Below the pieces are notes generated by a model. The model saw only the letters and a list, made by a program, of their open reading frames with translations, was not told the origin of the DNA and ran no database searches. Made by a program: the position numbers and the translations under genes. Source: JAFGXW01 sp964634385 (GTDB taxonomy: Bacteria > Bacillota_I > Bacilli_A > Izemoplasmatales > Izemoplasmataceae). From it: a DNA stretch of 64,000 nucleotides. The DNA lies in NCBI GenBank assembly GCA_964634385.1, contig CAZWIZ010000007.1, forward strand, positions 1 through 64,000, in the 5' to 3' direction. This document shows positions 36,437-46,110 of the stretch, in pieces (the stretch's first letter is position 1; every line of letters begins with the position of its first letter).

Positions 36437-37708
36437 ATGAAAAAAATTGTTTTTTTATTATGTTTAATTATTTTTACATTAAAAGGTACACCACTTAGTT
36501 GTTACAGTAGATATGAAACATATAGTTTTGATAATTATGATATTATTATTGAAGATTATACAATAAATGGAAATAGAGGAATTTCAGTTGAAAAAACAGG
36601 AACTAATCCTTTTTATACTATAATTGAAGATGAGAATGAAGATTATCTTATAAATGGTGTTATTAAAACAGAATATCATTATATTATTTATGGAAGTAAT
36701 CATATTAAAAATAATGATACTTATTATGATGCATTATTCATTGTTCTCGATCAATTAGGTAATGTAGTTGATCAAATAACTTATGATTTTGGTGATTTAG
36801 AAGAAATTGTAGGAGCGTACAATATTGATAATGTTTTAATATTACATACCATCAAAACAACGGATGACGGAAAAGGCTATGAATTTGTAACGAATTACTT
36901 TACTTCATATGATTTATCATATAATTTAATAAATACAATTGAGATTCCCACAAATATTAAAAAAATCACTAGTAATGATAACTATGTTTTATTAAATTAT
37001 GAATATGATAATTATTACGATTGCGCTATTAGGGATAACTTAACATTGTTGTTACCGACTGATATTATTGATATTTATAATAATGAAGAATTTGTTAATG
37101 AAGTAAGTATTGAATTTTTAAATAGCGCTTTACTAAATAATGAAATAGTTAAAAATGGTATTATTGTAGATTATCCTGGGAACTATAAATTGACATATAA
37201 TAATGCTGAATATAATTTTATTATAAATCCAACTGTCTCAGGTATAGAAGATAATAAGGTTTATAATAATGCGGTAACACCTATAATAAGTGCTGGAAAC
37301 ATTATGATAAATAATGATTTATTTATATCTGGAACAGAAATAAGTACACCAGGGAATTATGAGGTAGTAATCAATGGTATAAATAATTATATTAAGAGAT
37401 ACAATTTCACAATAACTAGTAATATTAATGGTATTATAAATAATCATATTTATGAAGATGAAGTTTCGATAACCTTTAATGGAGAGGCATATTTAAATAA
37501 TCAATTTGTAGAATCACCTTTAGAAGTTTCAGAAAAAGGTGAATATGTTTTAAAAATAAAAGGGGAAAACAACTATCTAGAAACATATTATTTTGAAATT
37601 AATAAAGAGGAAAAAACAATGACATTTGTTGATTTTATTCAGAAGTTTGATATTTTTATTTTAGTAGTAGTATTAATTAGTGGAGGAATTATATTAAAGA
37701 AAAAGTAA
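36437..37708 (+). CDS. Cell-surface protein with signal peptide, three repeats and C-terminal anchor helix
   Basis: A 423-residue protein with an N-terminal signal peptide (cleavage around residues 20-25), an extracellular body and a C-terminal membrane helix ending in Lys-Lys-Lys. Residues about 270-395 hold two clear tandem repeats and residues about 190-270 a more diverged one, each with 'G-I-x-D/N-x-x-Y-x-x-x-V-x-P/I-x-I' and 'S-x-x-G-x-Y-x-x-x-I-x-G-x-N-N-Y', a bacterial Ig-like pattern. No LPXTG motif, so it is anchored by the helix alone, in line with a bacterium lacking a thick wall. Function unknown. AGAGGAGGA ribosome site; own terminator. Confidence 0.7.
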   Translation: MKKIVFLLCLIIFTLKGTPLSCYSRYETYSFDNYDIIIEDYTINGNRGISVEKTGTNPFYTIIEDENEDYLINGVIKTEYHYIIYGSNHIKNNDTYYDALFIVLDQLGNVVDQITYDFGDLEEIVGAYNIDNVLILHTIKTTDDGKGYEFVTNYFTSYDLSYNLINTIEIPTNIKKITSNDNYVLLNYEYDNYYDCAIRDNLTLLLPTDIIDIYNNEEFVNEVSIEFLNSALLNNEIVKNGIIVDYPGNYKLTYNNAEYNFIINPTVSGIEDNKVYNNAVTPIISAGNIMINNDLFISGTEISTPGNYEVVINGINNYIKRYNFTITSNINGIINNHIYEDEVSITFNGEAYLNNQFVESPLEVSEKGEYVLKIKGENNYLETYYFEINKEEKTMTFVDFIQKFDIFILVVVLISGGIILKKK

Positions 37709-37729
37709 ATTATTATTTACTTTTTCTTT
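37697..37729 (+). terminator. Terminator of the surface-protein gene
   Basis: A stem of about 15 bp (AAAGAAAAAGTAAAT / ATTTACTTTTTCTTT, less one A) with a 4-nt loop; it overlaps the end of the coding region. Confidence 0.75.
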
Positions 37730-37749
37730 AATATTATCTACTTAATATA

Positions 37750-37758
37750 TGGTATAAT
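37750..37758 (+). promoter_or_regulatory. Extended -10 promoter of dnaE
   Basis: TGGTATAAT, an extended -10 (TG-N-TATAAT), lies 20 bp before the dnaE start. No recognisable -35, which is usual for this class. Confidence 0.55.
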
Positions 37759-37778
37759 TTTCTTAAGGTGGTGATTGT

Positions 37779-40700
37779 ATGAATTTTGTTAATTTATTTG
37801 TCGAAACAAATTTTTCCATGAATGGTTCGAATATCAAAATTAAAGAGTTAATAAAAAAAGCTTTGACAAGTAAATATACTTCTTTAGCAATCACTGATAA
37901 AAAAATGTATGGTGTTATCAAGTTTTATAAAGAATGTGTTAAAAATAATATTAAACCTATTATAGGGCTAAATATTATGATTGAAGGAATGTCTAGTGAC
38001 TCTAGAAATAATATACTTGTTTATGCTAAAAACAATGAAGGTTATCAAAATCTACTTAAACTAGCTAGTATTCAAAGTTTGAAAGCTATTATTACCTTAT
38101 CTGAATTAGAAAAATATAATAATAATATTATTGGTGTAGTTAATATGGATAATAGTGAACTACTATCCTTTTTTACTAGTAATCAAATAAATGAGTTAAA
38201 TGAATCTATTAAACTTCTTACGAATGTGATTCAAGATATATACTTTAGAGTATCTAATAACGATGAACTAAATGAATTTATTAGTAAAAATAATAAAATA
38301 GTTGTTTTAGATTATGCTCATTATCTTGAAGAAGAAGATTATTTAGTTTCTAATACTTTAAAGAAGATTTTTTCGAAAGAATCAGGTAATTTATTTTCTG
38401 ATAATTTAGGAAATCATTTTAAAACGACTGAAGAAATAAATAAAATATATAAGAGTTATCCTAAGGCAATTGAAAATACTAATGAAATATCAAAAAAATG
38501 TAATGTTAGTATTTCATTTGATCATACATATCTTCCAACTTTCAATGTAAAACAAAAAGTTAGTGCAAAAGATTATCTGCATGCACTAGCGTATAAAGGA
38601 TTAGAAAAACGACTTGTTGGAATAAAAGTAAATAAAAAAATATATCTAAAGAGACTGAAATACGAATTAAAGATAATTGATAACATGGGGTACAACGATT
38701 ACTTTTTAATTGTTTGGGATTTTGTAAAATACGCAAAAAAGAAAAAGTATTTAGTAGGTCCAGGAAGAGGAAGTGCTGCTGCTAGCTTAGTATCTTATTG
38801 TTTAGGGATAACAAGTGTTGATTCAATAAAGTATGATTTAGTATTTGAAAGATTTTTAAATCCTGAAAGAATTACTCTTCCAGATATTGATATGGATTTA
38901 CCTGATGATAAAAGAGACGATATTATTAAATATGTTAGAGATTTATATGGAATAAATAAAGTAGCTAGTATTTGTACTTTTGGAACATTCTTATCCAAAT
39001 CCGCAATTAGAGATACAGCGAGAGTTTTAGAAATAGATGGGTTATTACTTGATGAGATAATAAAACATACAAAACAATATATAAATATAAAAGATATGCT
39101 TGAAAATTCAAAAGAAATCCAAAACATAATATCTCGTGATAAAAAAGCTGAAAATTTATTAATGATAGCTTCTAAAATAGAGGGATTACATCGACATGTT
39201 TCTACTCATGCCGCAGGAATAATTATTACAAGTAAGGATTTAACCGAACATACTGCGGTCCAAAATGGACTACTAGATATGATGCAGACGCAATTTGAAG
39301 CAAAAGACTTAGAAGAATTAGGGCTGTTAAAAATAGATTTTTTAGGATTAAGTAATTTAACGACTATTAATAAAGTTGTTAATTTAATTAATTCAACTGA
39401 AAATAAAAATTTAAATATTTATAAAGTCCCATTAACTGATAAATTAACATTTGATTTATTAAAAAGAGTTGAAACAACAGGCATTTTCCAGTTAGAATCT
39501 CAAGGTATGAGAAGTTTAATAGGCAAAATGCAAATTGATAATTTTGAAGATATTGTTACTATATTAGCTTTATATAGACCTGGACCTATGGAAAATATCC
39601 CATCATATTTAAGAAGAAGACAAAAACGTGAAAAAATAGTATATCCACATAAGGTATTAGAAGATATTCTATCAAGTACTAATGGGATTATAATCTACCA
39701 AGAACAAATCTTAAAAATAGCTAATTTATTTGCTGGATACAGTTTAGGAGAAGCTGATATTCTTAGAAGAGCTGTAAGTAAGAAACAACATGATGTATTA
39801 GAAAAAGAACGAACTAATTTTGTTCGAAAAGCTACTAAATTAGGCCGTTCTGAAATATCATCAAATGAGATATATGACTATATTGTTAAATTCGCTAATT
39901 ATGGATTTAATCGTGCTCATAGTGTTGCTTATGCGATGGTTTCTTATTGGATGGCATATTTAAAAGCTAATTATCCAAAACAGTTTATATCTGTATTACT
40001 TTCAAGTATTATTGGTAGTGAAAATCATATGAGAAATTATATTTTTGAAGCTAATAAATTAGGTGTAGTTATTTTGCCACCATCAATTAATAATTCTAAT
40101 ACTATTTTTAAACTAGAAAGAGAAAATTTAAGATATCCTCTTTTAGGAATAAAAAATATTGGTATTAATACAGTCAAAAGCATTTTGGAAGAACGCGAAA
40201 ATGGACAATTTAAATCATATATTGATTTTGTAAGCAGAACACACTCATTTTTAAATGTTAGAGTTATTGAATCTTTGATTAGTGCTTCAGCTTTGGATGA
40301 ATTCAATCTATCTAAACGAACAATGTTTGAAAAACTTGATGAAGTTATTAGTTTTACGCAATATGGCAATTTTATTTCTAAAGAAGATTTTGTATTTGAT
40401 AATTTAAAAGAGTACACATATGCTGTTTTAGAAGAAAACGAGAAGAATGTTCTTGGATTTAATTTAGTAATGAATCCAATGTTGGAATTCAAAGATTATA
40501 TAAAAACACATAATCTATACAAGCCTTCAACAATTTCTAAAAAACTCCTAGGTAAAGAAATAAAATTAGTAGGAATATTATCTTCTATTAAGAAAATAAA
40601 AACAAAAAAAGGAACTGATATGGCTTTTGTAAGTATTCATGATGAGTATAGTAAACTAGATGGTGTATTGTTTACTAATGTTTATATTCAATATATAGAC

Positions 40701-40796
40701 ATAATTGAGAATAATTCTATTTATTTATTGATGGCTTCTATTGAAGAAAGAAACGGTAATTTACAATTAGTAATTAAAAAAATCCATAAATTATAA
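37779..40796 (+). CDS. dnaE: DNA polymerase III alpha subunit, DnaE type
   Basis: A 1005-residue C-family polymerase. Order: PHP domain (1-250), palm/fingers with 'GPGRGSAAASLVSYCLGI' and the catalytic Asp pair D369/D371 in 'PDIDMDLPD', 'HAAGIIIT', a helix-hairpin-helix region ('LGIKNIGINTVKSIL') and a C-terminal OB fold ('VGILSSIKKIKTKKGTDMAFV'). It replicates DNA, in Firmicutes mainly extending RNA primers ahead of PolC. The PHP metal site looks lost: the two N-terminal His are Asn and Glu ('VNLFVETNFS') and the 'TDH' position is 'TDKKMYG'. GGTGGTGAT ribosome site; apparently monocistronic. Confidence 0.95.
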   Translation: MNFVNLFVETNFSMNGSNIKIKELIKKALTSKYTSLAITDKKMYGVIKFYKECVKNNIKPIIGLNIMIEGMSSDSRNNILVYAKNNEGYQNLLKLASIQSLKAIITLSELEKYNNNIIGVVNMDNSELLSFFTSNQINELNESIKLLTNVIQDIYFRVSNNDELNEFISKNNKIVVLDYAHYLEEEDYLVSNTLKKIFSKESGNLFSDNLGNHFKTTEEINKIYKSYPKAIENTNEISKKCNVSISFDHTYLPTFNVKQKVSAKDYLHALAYKGLEKRLVGIKVNKKIYLKRLKYELKIIDNMGYNDYFLIVWDFVKYAKKKKYLVGPGRGSAAASLVSYCLGITSVDSIKYDLVFERFLNPERITLPDIDMDLPDDKRDDIIKYVRDLYGINKVASICTFGTFLSKSAIRDTARVLEIDGLLLDEIIKHTKQYINIKDMLENSKEIQNIISRDKKAENLLMIASKIEGLHRHVSTHAAGIIITSKDLTEHTAVQNGLLDMMQTQFEAKDLEELGLLKIDFLGLSNLTTINKVVNLINSTENKNLNIYKVPLTDKLTFDLLKRVETTGIFQLESQGMRSLIGKMQIDNFEDIVTILALYRPGPMENIPSYLRRRQKREKIVYPHKVLEDILSSTNGIIIYQEQILKIANLFAGYSLGEADILRRAVSKKQHDVLEKERTNFVRKATKLGRSEISSNEIYDYIVKFANYGFNRAHSVAYAMVSYWMAYLKANYPKQFISVLLSSIIGSENHMRNYIFEANKLGVVILPPSINNSNTIFKLERENLRYPLLGIKNIGINTVKSILEERENGQFKSYIDFVSRTHSFLNVRVIESLISASALDEFNLSKRTMFEKLDEVISFTQYGNFISKEDFVFDNLKEYTYAVLEENEKNVLGFNLVMNPMLEFKDYIKTHNLYKPSTISKKLLGKEIKLVGILSSIKKIKTKKGTDMAFVSIHDEYSKLDGVLFTNVYIQYIDIIENNSIYLLMASIEERNGNLQLVIKKIHKL

Positions 40797-40827
40797 GGAT
40801 TATGTATTACAATCGTTTAGTATTTTG

Positions 40828-40836
40828 TGCTATAAT
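40828..40836 (+). promoter_or_regulatory. Extended -10 promoter of pyk
   Basis: TGCTATAAT, an extended -10, 29 bp before the pyk start. No good -35. Confidence 0.6.
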
Positions 40837-40865
40837 TTATATAAGAAACAACAAGGAGTGATTTT

Positions 40866-42299
40866 ATGAAACTTTTTAATCAGACTAAAATAATCTGTAC
40901 AATTGGACCGGCCAGTAATGATATTAATGTAATGAGAGATTTAATAAATGCAGGAATGGATGTTATGAGAATGAATTTCTCTCATGAAGATCAAGAAAGA
41001 CATTTAGTTAGATTAAATACTTTACGTGTCTTAAATAAAGAACTTGGAACTCATGTAGCTGCGTTATTAGATACAAAAGGGCCGGAAATAAGGACTCATT
41101 CATTTAAAAATGGAAAAGCGACTATTGTAAAAGATACTAAAGTTGTAATACATATGAAAGAGATTATCGGAAATGAATCAAGTTTTAGTATTACTTATCC
41201 ATTTTTACATGAAGATATTAAAATAAACGAGAAAATTTTAATTGATGATGGATATCTTAGTTTAACAGTTACTAGTATTGATGTTGATAAAAAGCTAGTA
41301 ATAACAAAAGCTGATAATACACATACTATTAAAGATAGAAGAGGTGTTAACATACCTGGAGTTAAAGTGCGATTAGACTTTATATCAGAAAAAGATAAAA
41401 GTGATATTATTTGGGGTTGTAAAAATGGAGTAGATTTTATTGCTGCATCTTTTGTTAGAAGAGCAAGTGATGTTTTAGAAATCAGAAAAATTATGAAAGA
41501 AAATAATAATGAAAATATTCAAATTATTTCTAAAATAGAAAACAAAGAAGGTGTTCATAACATAGATTCTATTATTGATATATCTGATGGAATAATGATT
41601 GCACGTGGTGATTTAGGGGTAGAAGTACCAGCTGAAGATGTTCCTGTAATTCAAAAATATATTATTGAAAGATGTCATAATAAAGGTAAAGTTAGTGTTA
41701 CAGCTACACAAATGCTTGAATCAATGATAAATCATCCACGTCCTACAAGGGCGGAAGTTAGTGATGTTGCGAACGCGATATATGATGGTACAGATGCTAT
41801 AATGTTAAGTGGAGAAAGTGCTGTTGGGTTGTATCCAGTTGAATCAGTAAAAGTAATGGGGAATATTGCAACTAAAATCGAGTCTTTAGTTGATAGATCT
41901 GTTTTAATTAAAAGAGCAAATAAAGAGAAAGGTCCTAAAGGAAATATTGAGAATGTAATTGCTTTAAGTATTGCATATACATGTATGCAAAGTAACGTAG
42001 AAGTTATTATAACTCCTACAACAGGAGGTAATACAGCTCGTCTAATTTCAAAATTCAGACCAAATACACGAATTGTTGCGTTAACTCCAACAGATGAAAT
42101 TGCAAGAAGTTTAGCATTGAACAGTGGAGTAGAAGCAAGAGTATTTAAATTGGAAAAAAATACGGAACAATTGATTGCTAAATCTATTCAACTGGCTAAA
42201 GATGAATATAATTGTATTAAAGGTTGTAGAATCATATTAACTGGAGGTTTTCCGATAGGAACACCAACAAATTTTTTGCGGATAGTAGACGTAAAGTGA
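40866..42299 (+). CDS. pyk: Pyruvate kinase
   Basis: A 477-residue glycolytic enzyme making pyruvate and ATP from phosphoenolpyruvate. It shows 'KIICTIGPAS', 'GMDVMRMNFSHEDQ', 'ALLDTKGPEIRT', the active-site 'IISKIENKEGVHNID', 'MIARGDLGVEVP' and 'VSVTATQMLESMI' plus 'EVSDVANAIYDGTDAIMLSGE'. The allosteric C-terminal domain is present, but no extra PEP-utilising domain as in Bacillus Pyk. AAGGAGTG ribosome site and TGA stop, evidence that TGA is a stop here. A terminator begins at the stop codon. Confidence 0.97.
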   Translation: MKLFNQTKIICTIGPASNDINVMRDLINAGMDVMRMNFSHEDQERHLVRLNTLRVLNKELGTHVAALLDTKGPEIRTHSFKNGKATIVKDTKVVIHMKEIIGNESSFSITYPFLHEDIKINEKILIDDGYLSLTVTSIDVDKKLVITKADNTHTIKDRRGVNIPGVKVRLDFISEKDKSDIIWGCKNGVDFIAASFVRRASDVLEIRKIMKENNNENIQIISKIENKEGVHNIDSIIDISDGIMIARGDLGVEVPAEDVPVIQKYIIERCHNKGKVSVTATQMLESMINHPRPTRAEVSDVANAIYDGTDAIMLSGESAVGLYPVESVKVMGNIATKIESLVDRSVLIKRANKEKGPKGNIENVIALSIAYTCMQSNVEVIITPTTGGNTARLISKFRPNTRIVALTPTDEIARSLALNSGVEARVFKLEKNTEQLIAKSIQLAKDEYNCIKGCRIILTGGFPIGTPTNFLRIVDVK

Positions 42300-42329
42300 A
42301 AGCCTTAGCATTGTTAAGGCTTTTTTTTT
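42299..42329 (+). terminator. Terminator of pyk
   Basis: AAAGCCTTA / TAAGGCTTT stem followed by nine T's, starting at the last base of the stop codon. Confidence 0.9.
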
Positions 42330-42380
42330 AATTTTTTTTGCAACTTTTAACAAGGCTCTTCACATAAATTGTATTATATG

Positions 42381-42411
42381 ATACTATATAATATACACTA
42401 CTATACAGTAT
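42381..42411. promoter_or_regulatory. Inverted repeat, probable operator of the PadR gene
   Basis: ATACTATATAATA and TACTATACAGTAT are inverted copies (11 of 13 match) separated by 5 bp, a 13-5-13 site. It ends 4 bp before the GGAG ribosome site of the PadR gene and includes a TATAAT (42387-42392) that may be its -10. PadR proteins commonly bind such long palindromes in their own promoter. Confidence 0.6.
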
Positions 42412-42425
42412 GAAGGAGATAAATT

Positions 42426-42740
42426 ATGAGTATACAATTAAAAAAAGGTGTTTTAGATCTTATTGTATTAAGTAAAATAAATGAAAAAGACACGTATGGA
42501 TATGATATTTATCAAAGAATAAATAAGAATATGGGTATTAGTGAAAGTACAATCTATCCTATTCTTAGAAAATTTATTAAAAACGAATTTTGTGAAACGT
42601 ATTTAAAAGAATCTGTCGAGGGTCCACCAAGAAGATATTTTAGGATATCAAAACGAGGAGTAAGTAAATTACAAGAATTAAAATTAGATTGGAGAAGATT
42701 TGAAAACGTTGTAAACATATTACTTGCAAAAAACTTATAA
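42426..42740 (+). CDS. PadR family transcriptional regulator (copy 1)
   Basis: A 104-residue winged-helix regulator of the short PadR-s2 type. The start 'LKKGVLDLIVLSKINEKDTYGYDIYQRI', the recognition helix 'ISESTIYPILRKFIKN' and the wing 'GPPRRYFRISKRGVSKL' are typical. It likely represses its own gene and an efflux or membrane-stress target. GAAGGAGAT ribosome site. It is 80 bp upstream of the RND pump, but a separate TetR-type palindrome lies in that gap, so the two regulators may act on neighbouring promoters. Confidence 0.9.
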   Translation: MSIQLKKGVLDLIVLSKINEKDTYGYDIYQRINKNMGISESTIYPILRKFIKNEFCETYLKESVEGPPRRYFRISKRGVSKLQELKLDWRRFENVVNILLAKNL

Positions 42741-42762
42741 TAATGTTATTTTTTAATTATGC

Positions 42763-42780
42763 CGACCGACCATTCGGTCG
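42763..42780. promoter_or_regulatory. TetR-type operator before the RND pump
   Basis: Perfect 7-4-7 inverted repeat CGACCGA-CCAT-TCGGTCG. It is strikingly GC-rich in an AT-rich gap and lies 40 bp before the RND start. The operon's own TetR gene (46103-46687) is the natural ligand. Confidence 0.7.
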
Positions 42781-42819
42781 ATATAATTAATACACTAATA
42801 TGAAAGATAGGTGGGTTAC

Positions 42820-45800
42820 ATGAAAAATTTAGTAAAATATTCCGTGGAAAAAGCAATCACTGTTTTTATGGCAGTCATTATAGTTGCGATATTTGGAGTG
42901 GTTTCTTTTACAAGATTAACAACAGATTTATTTCCGAATATGAATATTCCTTATGCTGTTGTTGTAACGTCATATATAGGGGCAAGTCCTGAAGAGGTAG
43001 AAGAAATAGTTTCTAAGCCTTTAGAAGAATCATTTGCGACAACGACAAATGTTAAAAAATTATCTTCTATTTCTCAAGAACATGTTTCAATAATCATGTT
43101 AGAATTTGAAAGTGATACTAATATGGATAGTGCTATTATTGAGATGAGAGAAAAATTAGATATGGCATTAACTTCTCTCCCAGATGAAGTTGGCAATCCG
43201 ATGATTATTAAAATAAATCCCGATTTGATGCCTATAATGCAATTTAGTGTTTCAAAAGAAGGCATGACGCAACAAGAATTAACTAATTTTGTTGATGAAC
43301 AAGTTTTACCACAAGTTGAACGAATAGGTGGAGTAGCTAGTGTGACTGTCAGTGGTGCGTATAAATCTGAAATAAGTGTTATTTTAGATGATGATGCTAT
43401 TACTAATATTAATGCTGATATATCTGCAGCATTATTATCAATTGATCCAACAGATAGTATCGAAGATATTCAATTAGATAAAGAAATGATTTCAAATATA
43501 TTAAAAGCACAAAATTTCGAGTTCCCAGTTGGATATGTTAATGTTGATGGTATTAATTATTTAGTTCGGGTTGGGGATGAATATCAAGATTTAGATGAGA
43601 TTAAAGAATTAACTATTTTTGACTTTAGTCCTTTAATTGATCCAATAACATTAGATGATATAGCTAATGTAACATTTGTTAATGCTAATGAAAAACAGTA
43701 TTCAAAAGTTAATGGCGATAACGCTATAACTTTAACTGTACAAAAAAATAGTAATTATGCTACAACCGACGTTACAAAAAAAATCATTGACACAATGTTA
43801 TTATTAGAAGAACAAGATGGATTAGAATATACAATTTTACTTGATCAAGGAGAATATATTAACTCAGCAACTGGTAGTGTAATAAATAATTTACTGATGG
43901 GGGCAGGACTTGCTATAATAATTTTGTTTTTCTTTTTAAGAAATTTAAAAGCAACATTTATTGTTGGAATTGCAATACCTATTAGTTTATTATTTGCAAT
44001 AGTACTAATATATTTATCAGGAATCACTTTAAATATTGTCTCTTTAGGTGGGTTAGCTTTAGGAATAGGGATGTTAGTTGATAATTCTATTGTAGTTATG
44101 GAGAACATCTTTAGATTTAAAAAAGAAGGGCTTTCAAGTAAAGAAGCTGCTATTAAAGGAACATCTCAAGTGGCTGGAGCAATCACAGCTTCAACATTAA
44201 CAACAATTAGTGTTTTTATTCCTATTATCTTTATAGAAGGATTTATTAAAGAAATATTTATTCAAATGGCTTTAACTATTTCTTTTAGTTTATTAGCTTC
44301 ATTATTGATTGCTTTGACATTAGTACCAAGTGTCGCATCAAAAATGTTCAAGGAAAACCAAAAAGATAATAAAGAATCAATTGGTTTAGAAAAAATGAAA
44401 AACGGATATGAAAAAGTATTTAAATTTTCATTTAAGTATAAAGCGATAATATTACCAGCAATTTTATTATTATTTATTGGATCGATCTTCTTAGCAAGTA
44501 CTAATGGTTTTGAGTATTTTCCAGAAGCAGATGAAGGACAATTAACTATTACAGTGCAAAATCCAAAAAAAGATCCACTAAGTTTTAATGAGTTTACAGA
44601 AATATTAGATGATATGAATACCGAGATATTACAATATGACTATGTAGAAACAGTCGGAATAACTTTAGGTGGACAACAAATGATGATTTTAAATGTTACT
44701 GATATAGATTCTGCAACTATAAATGTAATATTAGACCATAATAAAAATTTAAAAACGTCTGAAGTACAAGCAATTATGAGTGACATGTTTGATGAAAAAT
44801 TTAATGATATTGAATATACGATTTCAGGATCACAAGATTTAACAGCGATGTTAACAGGTAGTGGAATACAAATTCAGTTATCTGGATATGATTTAGATGT
44901 ATTAAAAACTGAATCTATTAAAATATCAGAATTATTATCAACTGTTGAAGGATTAAAAGATATTGATAACGGCGTAGGTAAAGAAGCAGATGAAATCAAA
45001 ATTACTGTAAATAAATCAAAAGCAATTAAATACGGGGTAACAACAGCGCAAGTTATGGGGGTTGTTGCTGAAACTATTTCTAACGAAGAAGTTGTTACTA
45101 AATTATCAATGAATGGTGATTTATTTGATTTGTACGTTTACGATCAATTTTCAAATGATAGTGACACAGTATATACTATAGAACAAATTGAAAATTTTGT
45201 AGTTGGAGTTAATATGATGAATCCTACTATTCCGGTATTAGTTAAAGACGTTGCTTCTGTTGAAATGATAAAAGGATTCACAACTATTAATCGTGAAAAT
45301 GGAACACGTATTTTAACTATATCAGCTACTTTTGATGAAAAATACAACGGTAGTTTAGTAAGCATAGATGTTGAAAATATTTTAAAAAATTATGATTTAC
45401 CAGATGGATATGAATATACTATTTTAGGTGAAAATGAAGAAACAATGGAAGCGTTTAAAGTTTTAGGGTTAGCTGTATTATTGGGAATAGTTCTTATTTA
45501 TATGATTATGGCATCTCAGTTTCAATCATTAAAATATCCATTTATTATTATGTTTACAATTCCATTAGCCTTTACAGGTGGATTTTTAATTCTGTTTTTT
45601 GCGAATATGCCAATAAGTGTTGTTGCGGCAATTGGATTAATTATTTTAACGGGGGTAGTTGTTAATAACGGAATTGTCTTAGTAGATTATACAAATCAAT
45701 TAGTTGATAGCGGACTTGAAATAAAGGATGCTTTACTTGAAGCAGGACGCACAAGATTAAGACCTGTTATTATGACTGCTTTAACTACTATATTAGCTTT

Positions 45801-46110
45801 AGTAACCATGGCTCTAGGTATTGGTGAAGGGTCAGAAATGATGCAGCCAATGGCTGTAACTAGTATTGGTGGACTAATTTATGCGACAATATTAACGTTA
45901 GTTATTGTTCCGGTAATGTATTATATTATTACTAAATATACAAGTCTAGTTTTAGGGATTCTAAGTATTATTATAATCGCATCAGTATCAATTGTTGCTG
46001 TACTAGTATTTAGTTATACATGGGCTATATATGCTGGACTAGCTTCAATAATAATAGTTATTTTACTTTTGATATATTTCTCAAAGAAAGAAGTTGAAAT
46101 AAATGAATAG
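42820..46110 (+). CDS. RND efflux pump (HAE1/SwrC-like)
   Basis: A 1096-residue AcrB-type transporter with 12 membrane helices (one at the start, a block around residues 350-540, one about 545-560 and a block about 885-1030) and two large periplasm-type loops. Motifs include 'FPNMNIPYAVV', 'SKPLEESFATTTNVKKLSS' and 'GLALGIGMLVDNSIVVMENIF' with the essential Asp of TM4, plus 'GVVVNNGIVLVDYTN' in TM10. In Gram-positive relatives (SwrC/YerP) such pumps export surfactants and drugs without an outer-membrane partner. The GTG at 42811 is in frame, but AGGTGG fits the ATG at 42820. It overlaps the TetR gene by 8 bp. Confidence 0.93.
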   Translation: MKNLVKYSVEKAITVFMAVIIVAIFGVVSFTRLTTDLFPNMNIPYAVVVTSYIGASPEEVEEIVSKPLEESFATTTNVKKLSSISQEHVSIIMLEFESDTNMDSAIIEMREKLDMALTSLPDEVGNPMIIKINPDLMPIMQFSVSKEGMTQQELTNFVDEQVLPQVERIGGVASVTVSGAYKSEISVILDDDAITNINADISAALLSIDPTDSIEDIQLDKEMISNILKAQNFEFPVGYVNVDGINYLVRVGDEYQDLDEIKELTIFDFSPLIDPITLDDIANVTFVNANEKQYSKVNGDNAITLTVQKNSNYATTDVTKKIIDTMLLLEEQDGLEYTILLDQGEYINSATGSVINNLLMGAGLAIIILFFFLRNLKATFIVGIAIPISLLFAIVLIYLSGITLNIVSLGGLALGIGMLVDNSIVVMENIFRFKKEGLSSKEAAIKGTSQVAGAITASTLTTISVFIPIIFIEGFIKEIFIQMALTISFSLLASLLIALTLVPSVASKMFKENQKDNKESIGLEKMKNGYEKVFKFSFKYKAIILPAILLLFIGSIFLASTNGFEYFPEADEGQLTITVQNPKKDPLSFNEFTEILDDMNTEILQYDYVETVGITLGGQQMMILNVTDIDSATINVILDHNKNLKTSEVQAIMSDMFDEKFNDIEYTISGSQDLTAMLTGSGIQIQLSGYDLDVLKTESIKISELLSTVEGLKDIDNGVGKEADEIKITVNKSKAIKYGVTTAQVMGVVAETISNEEVVTKLSMNGDLFDLYVYDQFSNDSDTVYTIEQIENFVVGVNMMNPTIPVLVKDVASVEMIKGFTTINRENGTRILTISATFDEKYNGSLVSIDVENILKNYDLPDGYEYTILGENEETMEAFKVLGLAVLLGIVLIYMIMASQFQSLKYPFIIMFTIPLAFTGGFLILFFANMPISVVAAIGLIILTGVVVNNGIVLVDYTNQLVDSGLEIKDALLEAGRTRLRPVIMTALTTILALVTMALGIGEGSEMMQPMAVTSIGGLIYATILTLVIVPVMYYIITKYTSLVLGILSIIIIASVSIVAVLVFSYTWAIYAGLASIIIVILLLIYFSKKEVEINE

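Noticed and set aside
40037..40492. 151-residue minus-strand frame
   Set aside because: Antisense shadow of dnaE.
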